This document shows positions 1 through 10,900 of a stretch of DNA of 64,000 nt, piece after piece (position 1 is the first letter of the stretch; each line of letters begins with the position of its first letter). The translations under genes were made by a program, and so were the position numbers. The notes below the pieces were generated by a model. The model had not been told where the DNA came from. It made no database searches and worked only from the letters and a program-made list of their open reading frames with translations. This DNA comes from Cocos nucifera (lineage: Eukaryota > Streptophyta > Magnoliopsida > Arecales > Arecaceae), in the NCBI GenBank assembly GCA_006176705.1, contig QRFJ01000047.1:434001-498000 (forward strand), written 5' to 3'.

Positions 1-2486
1 TAAATAACTAGAATTATCTTCAATTTCTCTATTTTTATTTACTATTTTTAATTAATTATTTGTATAACATTAATTAATTATTAAATTAAATTATAAATTA
101 ACTAGTTATTTATATAATTAATACATTAATAATTTAATTATAAAATTATTTATTAAATTAAAATTAAATATTTATATATTTTTTATATAATTATAGATTA
201 TAATGATTATAGGTTTATATATTATTTACTTATTTAATATAAATTAGTATTATAAATTAATAATAGTAATATTTTTTTCAAAGAATAGTTTAGTAAAAAT
301 ATTATATAAATATTATCCATCCTTCCTTTCATTCCTCCTATATCAAACAAAGGAGAAAATAATTTCTATCCATCCTTCCATGTTTTTCCAAACATATGAA
401 AGGATGAATGAAAGATCCATCCATCCTCTCCCTCACTTATCTTTCCTTCTCTATCCATCCTTCCTCTAATCCATCCTTCATATCAAGATTTGTGTGAAAA
501 AAAAGAAAAGTAAAAGCACACAAAACAAGTTGCAACAATCGCACACACAATTATGGCATGCATGAACCATCAATTTTTACAATTTTTCCAAAATGCTCTC
601 ACAAAATAAAAGCCTCTAAATACATGAATCGAACTACAACAATCCCAACATCCCACAAGGCACCAGTGACTAACATAAAGTCATAACTATTCTTTTGCAA
701 AACAAGTGAGGAATTTTTGGTAAGAAAATATGTGTACGAAGGAAAAATGGCAGAAAATTTGGTTTGGACGTAATGATATCACTTTTCATTCATTGCAACA
801 AAGTCAGGCCTGAGTGAAGCAATAGTGAAGATATCATACTTATAAGTTGAAATATGTGAGGCATAAAGCACTTTCTTTATTTATTAAACAGTTCGTGACA
901 AACAACCTAAGAGTACCAATTAAGTCATGATTAGCTAAAATATTGTTCCTACTCTGTGATGAAATTCAGGTGTTTCTTCAGTGTTTCATCCAGAATCATG
1001 TTTCCAACAAGGCCTTACCAGTTCAGTTAACAACATATTAAAACATCTTAAAAACATACAATAAGCAATTTCTGTATAATGCTTTGGTTGGGTGTGCCCA
1101 AAAACTTAAAAGCAGCATTTCAGGTGTTACATTTTTTCCCTTCAAAAAAAGGCTGTAAAACCTTAGAAACTAGTGCAACTTCTGGATGCATGTCAACCAG
1201 AAGCATTTTTGTTGTCCAAAATCCAAAAAAGACATGATAAGCACAATAGAACTTTATACACCCAAAATGCTTCCCACAGAAACTAAAGTTCCTCTTCTCA
1301 TGATGTTAAGGCAAAATAGTTAATAGAAATAGAACTTGTATTTTTTACGATACTGAAACATGAGGACCATACTTGCAGCCACCAATATAATCAAAAGGCC
1401 TCATACCACATATTTGTGGTTAACATTATGAATACAAGTTCATTTTTCACTAGGCATACCTGGTAACTTCAATGAGTAAACCCACAACATCCAAAATATC
1501 TTATCATCCTCAAGTTTGGTCCAACATCTAGACATCCCCTTGTGCAGTCTTTTTTGACCTATTCTTCTAAGATTTATCACATAACCATAGCATTCACATT
1601 CACAAAACATCAAAGCCATGTTGTTATCCAATGAAAGCCTCTCTCAGCTTTCAAAGTCATAATGCAAGCATACAACACACCAGATCGTCTCTAACCCAAC
1701 CAGCACCACTTTGATTAATATAAATTGTCATCATGATCTAATCAATATAAGTAGATCTATAACATGAGAAATTAATCCAACCAGATGAATTTGTCAATTG
1801 AATTATTTTTTTATCATTTTCATTTCAACTAATATTCGTACATGCATAAGTTCTAGCTACGACATTATTTTTTGCATTGAAGATGAATGATGTTCCCTAA
1901 AACAACCCTTCCCTCTTTCTTTTCTACTAAGCTTTTACAGAACCTAAGGTCATTTCAGATTGTTGCTTCAAAATTGCAAAAATAAATCTAAATGCAGCAT
2001 TAAGGGAGGTAGGCAGACCCCTCTCACACCCAAAGTGGACATTTTCATAGAATCACCAGCCTCATGCTTTGGCGAATCATACCTTCCTCCAAAAGGTCAG
2101 TACCCATACAAATGGGATAACACTAGTTGGCATTTCATGTAATTTTGTTATATCCTAAAGATTGAATAAATCTTGCCTTTTACTTTATACATCTCCTTAT
2201 AGTTCCAATTTAAACTCAACTTAGTTTATTCCTTATCAATCAACTCTAGACATTCAACAGATAATATATATGATAATAAATCAATTCCAAATATTGGTAC
2301 TGCATTAGTTTATGGCACCCTATTATAGGCCCACCACATCTAGAAAATCAAATGTCACACCACAAATTTTGCTACTACTTTGTCTCAGTACCTTCGTATA
2401 TATTCATTCTTGTGATTCTCGTTGAGAAAAGAATGGAAAGCATCAAATTATGAGCTCATTTGATTATATCTAATATATAAAAGATT
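1..2486. other. AT-rich intergenic DNA, no gene seen
   Basis: The first 300 bases are almost pure A/T. A short pyrimidine-rich patch at about 316-480 repeats ATCCATCCTTCC-like words. The rest is AT-rich unique-looking DNA with only short stop-bounded frames and no recognisable domain. No transposon ends could be placed. Confidence 0.5.
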
Positions 2487-2516
2487 TTGTTAATTTGGAA
2501 AATGAACATACAACTT

Positions 2517-2840
2517 AGGGGCTGTTTAAAGGTCAGTGTGATACCGCCCCCTCTCCTCCACTTCCTACCCTGGCCCCTTCCTTCCAACACCCTATGTTGC
2601 CCCCTTCACCAGCCCCTTGTCCCTTGTCTCTTGCCTCCTGCTCCAACTCCCCTCCGCACAGCTTCCACCACCCTCCCCTGCCCAGACCCTCCTCTCTCCG
2701 CCTTCACCCCTAAACCCACCTGCAGCACCAACCAAACAAGGGTGTTGGAGCCCCTGCATGTGGAACACCCGCAACTCAAGCTGCAATGCAGCTTAAGCTA
2801 TAGTGCATCTCCACTAACGAGGATCCAAACAGCCCAAGTG
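2517..2840. mobile_element. Putative small non-autonomous DNA transposon (MITE)
   Basis: The left edge reads GGGGCTGTTTAAAGG and the right edge reads GGATCCAAACAGCCCA, so the ends are imperfect inverted repeats of the GGGSCTGTTTGG kind seen in many plant PIF/Harbinger-like MITEs. The left flank is TTA, the usual target of that superfamily, but no matching TTA follows the right end. The interior is strongly C-rich on the plus strand. The proline-rich open frame across it is a by-product of composition and is not called as a gene. Confidence 0.45.
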
Positions 2841-4147
2841 TAACTAAGGATACAATAACAATGAATTTCTTTGCAAAATATGTCCTTATGATATACAAGA
2901 ACTCACTATGACTATGCCTCATCTTCATAAAGTTCTACACTTCTCAAATCCCATCCATTTTATCAAGAATAAATTTCAGTCATCTTAACTGACCTAGAAG
3001 TGTTATATTTGTAACCCATCACATTACATAAACAAAACTATATAATTTGCGGATTTCATAAAATCTCTTGGAAAGAAAAATAAGAAAGAATGATTCATTA
3101 TTTAATTCCATCCATAGCCAGTGGAATATGTACCTAAAACTAATATTTTAATATAATATCAAATGAAAAGGAGGGGCAGTTTCAGTTTTGTCATCTATTA
3201 TTTGTTCTAAGCATTGTATAGAGGAGTTTAAATAAGCCCAACATGCTACAAAAGGCTTTCGTAGCCACAACTCACTGGCAAGTGTCCACTTGACAAGGTA
3301 GAAGTTTCCACCTCATTTTTATTAAGAATATTAAATATTTTTCAGAGATACACTGTACTAAAAATTTAGGGTACTGTAGGATCTCCAATAGCCCCATTCT
3401 TTCTTGTTACATCCAACCTACAACTCTCTTTCCCCAACACCAAGCAGATTTTGGTAAGCCAGCCTGTACATGCTGTTCATGCATATCATCCTTGGGCTGG
3501 TGACCATCCAAAGGTTTTCAAAACATCAACATAGTATTACTTTCCAGTGTTTAAAATGGGGGAAAACATCAATTATATAGTTAACTAGCCCAAGATAGGA
3601 AACGAACTTCCATTATTAAATCCCTCTGATTGTGAAGTTGCTGGATACCAAGCTGGCCATACAGCAATAGTGGAAAACTCTCTTCAGGTAAACTCGAAAG
3701 ATGGTCTCATTTTGCAGCAATAGCAAACACATAAAAATAAAGATATCCACAAGCATCCAAAACACACAAACAAGTGTTCTAATACAATGTTTATAGTAAT
3801 AACAAGAGGGGACAAACAAAACAAGATCACATCTATCAATCCCATGCACATTAATAAAATGATATAGCACAAACATTCTCTTTTATTCCACCAACTAATA
3901 AGTATCTGGAAGCAAACACACGAGAAGACCGATCTAAATGCAAAAATACGGAAAGGATCTAACCAAGAAAGGCTCCATAACATCTCCTCTCTCCCCGCAC
4001 CCCCAACCACACGCACAGAAAAACTCAAAAATCCAAACAACCGCACCCGCACACACACAAAAGAAGGAAAAAAAATCAGACCAGAAACTTATCAGAGGTT
4101 AAGAACCTCTTGCAGATTCAAGTTCAAGAATTGGCCTAAGCTTGGTG

Positions 4148-4634
4148 CCGAATGGACCGATCGGGGTATCCATATCAGTAAACCACTTCGTTCCCTAAAA
4201 AACCACGAAGAAGAAGTCGGCAAAAGCAAAGAATCCCTCGAATCTTGAATCGAGCAAACAAGAAGGCAAGTCAAACCAACCAGGAAAACTCACGTCGAGC
4301 TCGGCCTCGAGCTCCTTCTGTTCGTGCCCGGTGGCTATCGGCATCACGTCCTCCACTCTCTTCTTCGTGGGAACATTATCTAAAGGAAGAAGAGCAGATC
4401 GGATGAATCAGAACGGTCGAATCATCGCCAAAAGAAATAGAGATCGGAGGAGAAAGAAGAGGAGGAGGACCCACCGGATTGCGAGGAGAGGAGAGGGGAG
4501 GTCTTCCGGTACGGCGAGGAGGTGATAGAGGCGAAGGCGCGGTTCTGCAGAGTATATTGGCGGAGGAGGTGGGGGGCGGATCGCCGCCATGGGGTCGCGA
4601 GGGTTTGGAGGTGGGAAGAGGCCCTCCGCCACAT
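4148..4634 (-). CDS. COX5B: Cytochrome c oxidase subunit 5b, mitochondrial, 5' exons only (partial gene)
   Basis: Subunit 5b is a nuclear-encoded zinc-binding peripheral subunit of mitochondrial complex IV. Exon 1 (4634-4475) starts with MWRRASSHLQ and encodes about 53 Arg/Ser-rich residues without acids, a typical matrix-targeting presequence. Exon 2 (4379-4294) contains the family hallmark VEDVMPIATGHEQKELEAEL. Exon 3 begins at about 4193 with GTKWFTDMDTPIGPFGTK, matching the family's GPFGTKEAP block. Introns 1 and 2 have GT-AG ends and correct phase. After GPFGTK (about 4141) there is no GT donor at the expected spot, and the frame runs LRPILELES to a stop. The essential downstream block (CPGG-EDEHDVVWF and the CPVC zinc site) was not found in the remaining 4.1 kb. 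A piece near 3,450-3,520 on the same strand reads like a DGH-DD tail but is weak. Either the gene is 3'-truncated or distal exons lie outside the window. COX5B identity is confident; completeness is not. Confidence 0.8.
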
Positions 4635-5014
4635 CGTTTCTCACCGCCGCCGTTGGTGTTCTCAGGTCGCCCCGTATCTATGTCCTTTCTCGCTCGCTCT
4701 CGGGGGCGCTTCCGGTTGATCAGGAAATGGGGAATTGGGGATTCGGAGAGGGGCTGCCGATCTTACGTGGAGGCGTTGGGGGTGTAGCTTTCGCGCGAAA
4801 GAAGGATTCACCTTCCTTCGCTCGAATCCACCGTTGGCTCGCGCAATAGTGACTTTAGGAACCGTGCGGACAGATTGTTTGAAGCGTTCGGATTGCTTGG
4901 AGATCTGTGTGGGGTGCGATCCAACGGTCCATCTCAGGGAAAGAATATGAATCATTCTTGGGCGCGAAAGATACGACCGGAACCCCACGGGGCGTGGAGG
5001 AGGCGGCGCTCTGG

Positions 5015-5024
5015 AATTTATAGG
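5015..5024 (-). promoter_or_regulatory. Possible TATA box upstream of COX5B
   Basis: On the minus strand this reads CCTATAAATT, about 380 bases upstream of the COX5B start codon within a GC-rich block. The distance is long but could fit a long 5' leader. The Ran gene has the same decamer upstream of its start. Confidence 0.3.
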
Positions 5025-5408
5025 CCGGATCAGGGCATGCGCGGTGCGCCTGCCATCCGAGACTGCGTGCCTCAATACATGCGAAGAAAGATCAACGGTG
5101 CGGATAAGCTTTTGGGAAAAGGGAATTTCTGATCACGTGATCTTCCTTTCATCTTCGTGATGCCAGTGGGGTGGGGTGGGCTTCGTATCGAGCAAGATGG
5201 TCCGGAGATCAAGCTAGCCCAAGCAGCACCCACCCACCCCTCAACACCCCTGCTTTTTTTTTAAAAAAAAAAATTCTCCTACCCACCGCATCCCTCTCTC
5301 CGCGCGCGCGAGCCAACCACCGCGCGCGGTGCGCAAAGAATTTCTCAAGCTAGCGGTGTGGATCAGATCCAAGCAAGCTGGCATTTCCATTCAGATTTAT
5401 TTACGGAG

Positions 5409-5411
<3 letters not shown>

Positions 5412-5459
<48 letters not shown>
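5412..5459. repeat. (GA)n microsatellite
   Basis: About 24 uninterrupted GA dinucleotides. It lies about 0.8 kb upstream of the COX5B start on that gene's 5' side, where GA/CT tracts are common in plant promoters. No function can be shown. Confidence 0.95.
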
Positions 5460-5463
<4 letters not shown>

Positions 5464-5499
5464 ACCACTCGGATTTCAACCGTAGCATAATTCGTTTCG

Positions 5500-7423
5500 C
5501 TTTCGTGATCGATGAGAACGAGGTCTGACACGGCCTGTATATGGGAACAAGTGGAACTCGTAAGGTAGAAACTCCGGAGGATGAGTCATGTTCATTCATA
5601 TACTCCCTGCTCCCAGACTGCGCTGCTCTCCCCCGAGAACCATTGATCGATTCCTGCCCCAGCTGTTGATTCTGGTGAGTCTAAACCACGAGGCAATCGA
5701 TACAGCATTTTCAACCGATAACCATAACAGCATGCAACTCTGCAAGTAATTTTAAGCAGGTGCTTTTGCGTGTTTCATAATTCACCATGCAACATGAGAT
5801 TAGAACAGTTTACCTAGTTTTAGAGATGCTAATACTATTAATTCATCCAGAGAATGTGTCTCAAATTACAAAATCAAAATCTTGATTCGCTGAAAAATGA
5901 TACCACGCCCTTCTTTTGGAGGTAAAATATTTACCTAAAAATTTATATTTTTTAAATATTTTTTTCAAATAATACTCAAATAAAAAAAATAATTTATCTA
6001 TATTTTTTTATACATAGACAAATTGCTTCAAAATTCATTATACATTTTTTTTTTTACATTACTATTTTTTTTAGTATGTTGTTAAAATTTATTCATATTT
6101 TTTATAATATTTTTATGCTTTCTAGAATTAAGAAAATGAATGATTGAATTATTAAATATTAAATGATAGAGATATTAAAAATAAAAATAAAATATTTTAG
6201 ATATAAAATTAAATATCTATTTTACTGACTTATGAAAAAAATGATTTAACTACCTCATAGATAGATAAAACTTTTTTCTATGGTAAATGCTATTCATAAA
6301 AAAAATAAACTTTCATCTTAAAAAAATATGAAGGTATGGATAAATTAATTAATAAAAAAAATAAATTAATTTTTTCATAATATTTACTTATAAAAAAATG
6401 AATCCTAAAAAAAAAAAATGAAAACGGGGCTTAGAAATTTTCCGTACGTGTTCGTATTTCTAGCAGCCACAGTGACCGTGGCGGAGCAATTGTAGGAGGG
6501 ATGTATAGATCGATCCTGCTTCTTTCTTTGAACCTCGCATGCATGTAAACGACCGCCGCCGGCGATGGTTGCTTCTCGCCAGGTTCCGGATGAGATATGG
6601 ATTCCATTCACCCGCGACTACTAATTAATAATCTGCCTAAATCCAATTAAACCGCATGCTAAAGGATCACACTCCCAAGATCGTCACGGTGGCCAACAAA
6701 TTTCCGGACCGTCTAAATGCAAATTCACAACCAGGGAAACTAATGAGAGGAACCATCTGCTTGTAACTCTAAGCTACAGAACTTTTCAGCAAACAAGCTC
6801 CTCCGACAATGCCATGCTGGAAGAGCAAAGCCTGTAGAACCGCAATACGCCAACACTGTAAAAGAATAAAGTTGGGACAAAGCGACCACAGCCACATTTT
6901 CCGTCACGCTTTAGTTGGGTGGAGCCCGACAGTCTTTGGCACCTCAGCAATATTCTGAATGAAGAAACATTTCCTCTGGAACTTCTTCTGACGTCATTGG
7001 GATTAGCAGCACTTGCAAATCACAAGCTAAATTATATATATATATAATTTTTCGAGCTAGTCAACTGATATATACTAGTTACCACAACAATCTGTGCATC
7101 ATGCCATGACAAATAACCACATAGCAAGAGGGCGTGCCAAAAGCAATACCGTTGAGTCACCCGCATGATTTGTTAGCTTATGGCGTGGAAGCACAGCTCT
7201 CATGGATCTGGCTAATCTGACCATTATAAGATTTCAATTCAAATGTAAATCAATATATTCTATTATATTTATATTTTTTGTGACTCTAAAAGCAAAGAGC
7301 AATTGACTGTTCCAAAGACCAATGTATTAAGAGTCATGGCTCAAGAGGAAATTTTATATTTTATGATCTTTCATTTTCTATAGTAAAATTTTTCATCATC
7401 TATCCATAGGTATAAGTCAATTA
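5500..7423. other. Intergenic spacer between COX5B and the methyltransferase gene
   Basis: Very AT-rich between 5,900 and 6,420 with poly-A/T runs, and mixed composition afterwards. No open frame shows a known domain and no transposon ends were identified. Confidence 0.5.
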
Positions 7424-7740
7424 ATGGGATAAGGTAAACATATTATATATATTTTTTTATTTTGTTATTTATTCCACTTGTTGTAATAAAAAAAGTATAT
7501 CTAAAATTAAATTCGTTATTTACCATATGCCCATGGATTGTATCTTTCGTGCGAAAGAATCGCAATGAATAGTTGGTTCGTGCTTTGAACAAATGGGATA
7601 ACATAAATATATATTTTTCTTATTTTATTATTTATTCTGCTTGTTGCAACAACAAAAATAAATAAATAAATAAAGTATATCTAAAATTAAATTTGTAATC
7701 TACCATCTGCCCACGGATCGAATCCTTGGTGCGAAAGAAT
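7424..7740. repeat. Tandem duplication (two units) just upstream of the methyltransferase gene
   Basis: Unit 1 (7,424-7,560) and unit 2 (7,593-7,740) share the same order of words: GGGATAA, a TATATAT/TTTTTATTTT stretch, TTATTTATTC, AGTATATCTAAAATTAAATT, ACCAT-TGCCCA-GGAT, and a terminal GTGCGAAAGAAT. The copies differ by point changes and short indels, including an added AAATA microsatellite in unit 2. The pair ends 240 bases before the start codon of the neighbouring gene, so it lies in its promoter or 5' UTR region. Confidence 0.8.
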
Positions 7741-7979
7741 GGGTCGGAATTGCCACATTTACGATCAATCAATTCTTTCTCACAAAGGATACAACCTGAA
7801 CCCCAACTTGTGGGTGGGCGTGCTTCTCGGATGCAGCAAGCCGCGGGTCGGAAGTCGGCATCGGTGTCAGATAGGTGCAGACTTGTGGGATAAAGGCCCT
7901 TACAGCAAATCTCTCGTGGTGCGCTTGGGGTTGCGAGAGCTCGGTGGAATCGTGATCCGGTGCCGGCGGGAGGAGGGCG

Positions 7980-10900
7980 ATGGAGGAACCCTTGAGGATT
8001 CTCGAGTTCTACAGCGGCATCGGTGGAATGGTGCTAACTATCTCCTGCCGTATCTATCTTGCTTGCTCCCTGCTACGACAAGGGTTATTAGGGTTTATGT
8101 TGTCCCTCAGACATTATACGGATATTGGATCTCTCTCTATTATTTAGACATGTATATGTATCCGCAGAGGTACTCGCTGATGAGGGCTGGGATTCGAGGA
8201 GAGGTGGTGGAGGCGTTCGATATCAACGACAAAGCCAACGACGTCTACGAACACAACTTCGGTCATCGTCCTTTCCAGGTTCCCATCTCTCTTATTTTCT
8301 ATCCAGAGGTGGGCGGTAGCTTGAAGTACGAACTACCTCCAACGCTGCATAGCGTTACCAAGCAGTGGCTGTTACTAATTTGCTCGCCTTCTTACAATTT
8401 TTGTCGAGATGTCCGAGGAAAACATCATTTTCTTAGTTCGTTTGTAAATTGTTTGTTTATCCCCCCCACACCCACAAAAAAAAAAAAGAAAGAAAGAAGA
8501 TAGAGCAAAATCTTATCGGTGCCTCTTAGGATTTTTCGTGTTACTCATCCGTGTTTATTCGGCCATCTCTCATGTTCGATAAGTAAAACTCGTGACTTTA
8601 TACGCGCTCATCTTTTCTGTCTACATTCCCGACTGATTTTGGGAAAATTCTGCGATGAGAACGGCTGCTATGGTCTTCAGAGTAAAGTCTGATGTAGTTC
8701 TTATTTTCTTATTAATTTATTACTAATATCATGAGAAGCTGATAGACAACACTACTATAATAACTTAGGATCTTGTCCAAAAAGACTACCTGGACCTGCA
8801 TAGATCTTCCCGGTGAATAATCGACATGGGACTAAATCCACGCCCACACGAGTCCTCACATACTCCCCCCCTATAAGTCTCGACATCCTCGTCAAGCTAA
8901 AAGTCCATATCCATGCACCATGATCAAGCCATGGTCAGTCAAATGAACCCATGCTGGATCCCTTAATCCACATAGGCTATGGATTAGGTCGGCTTTGATA
9001 TCATGAATCTTACCCAAAAAGATTATCTCGAAGGTATTTTTTTGGTTTCTTGACCCTATATGAATACTCAGCTTATTGAACAACTACTCTCCTCTCATTA
9101 CACTTTAAAGGAAAAATTTTTTTTTTTTTTTTTTTTTTTTGCGGGGTGGGGGGATGGGCCATTCAACGGTCAAAACCTTCTTTATGTTCAAAACTAAAGT
9201 GGTTAGGTTGTTCACCCTTGTCACTCAATGGGAAAACTGACATTGATCAAATCCTGCAAATTGATGATTGAATATGTACGATGTCAGAAGATTATCAGAG
9301 GTTTAGAACAACATGGAACAAAGATGTGGTTTAGGACTGCATTTATACGATCTAGGCTCTCAGATTAAGATTTATCAATCACAACACCAAAAAAAAAAAT
9401 GAAAGACTGAGAGAGAGAGACTCACAATTTGATACTCTACTGACCAGCAGAGGCACATGCATTCACATTTATGTATATTCATGTACATACATTTGTAGAT
9501 ATGGCTATACATGGTTACAAACAAATATAATTTCAATGAATAACTTCAATGAGCCCTTCCTTGAATTGAAGTTTATATTTCAGTTTAGTGGGCTTTTTTA
9601 TAATACAAAAAAGATTAAGATTGAATCTGCTATCCTCCCCAACATCAACCCTCTTCCTCTGAAATGTCTTGCTGGGTGCAGGGGAACATTCAGACCTTAA
9701 CTGCTATTGATCTAGACAAATATGGAGCACATGCGTGGCTTCTTTCCCCTCCATGCCAACCATACACACGACAAGTTCATATGCCTCCCCCTCCCCCCCC
9801 CCCCTCCTTTTTTTCCTTTTGATTATTTTGCTGGCTTGTGCGATCTAAATGGTACTGTAATTAGGTCTTCAAAAGGGCTCAGCTGATGTGCGTGCATTTT
9901 CCTTCATCAAGATCCTGGAGCTTATTCCCCATATGCTGCACCCTCCTTTACTGTTATTCATGGAAAATGTTGTTGGGTTTGAGGTTTGTATAAAACTAAT
10001 TGCAGAGAGATTTACATTTGTTTTAGCATGCGCATATGTGGTTAATGATGATATAATGAGCAAGTATCTTCATATTTTCTTGCAGACATCAAATACTCAC
10101 AAGCAGATGATAGAAGTTCTGATAAGAGTTGGCTTTGTCACTCAAGAATATATCTTAAGTCCGTTGCAATTTAAAGTACCATATTCTAGGCCTCGGTACT
10201 TTTGCCTGGTATGCTGTTCTCACTTGATCTCCATCATTTCTTTTTCTTTTTCTTTTCTTTTTTTTGTGTTTTGTGGGGGGTTGGGGGGAGGGGCCAACAT
10301 GCTGAATTGGTGGAAGCTAAGAACTATTTTGCATGGTTACACTGGTCTGCTACTGGAAACAGGCTTGTGATCCAAACTAGGATGGACTCTCAATGCTAAT
10401 GTTGGACTTAGGCATGATTTCCAGATCTGCATAACTTTCTTCATTGAGAAGCATCATGAAGACTTTCACTGGTGCTTAGTTTTTTAACTAAACAATATCT
10501 TATTGTCATTAAAAATTTTGCACATTGACTGACAACCATGTTTAGGAACTGTTTGCTCCAATTCTGTAGGGACTTTTCTAGTCGGTCTTTATCATTCATG
10601 TGGGGCTGAATTATCAGTTTATAGCAACAAATGCTCCCTTGATATCCTGTTGCTTAGGGATTCTGTAGATGCTTTGTACTGGAAGTGTTTGAAATTCTGC
10701 CTGTTGTCCATGCTAACTATTTAATTAGACCTCTTGGAAGAACAAAGCCGTGATGCTTTTCCTTTTTAAATATAAGTTAACTCTTTGGTGATTCTTTTGC
10801 AGGCAAAAAGGAAGCCCTTGTCCTTTCAGCACCCATCCTGTAATAACCAACTGCTTTGGATTCCCCCTTCACACTTGATGTCAAGGAATATCATGCCAAA

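Noticed and set aside
2487..2843. 118-codon proline-rich open frame
   Set aside because: It coincides with the C-rich interior of a small inverted-repeat element; no domain, and composition explains the absence of stops.
4331..5132. Several plus-strand frames over the COX5B 5' region
   Set aside because: They are shadows of the COX5B exons and its GC-rich promoter; the minus-strand product is recognisable and correctly spliced.
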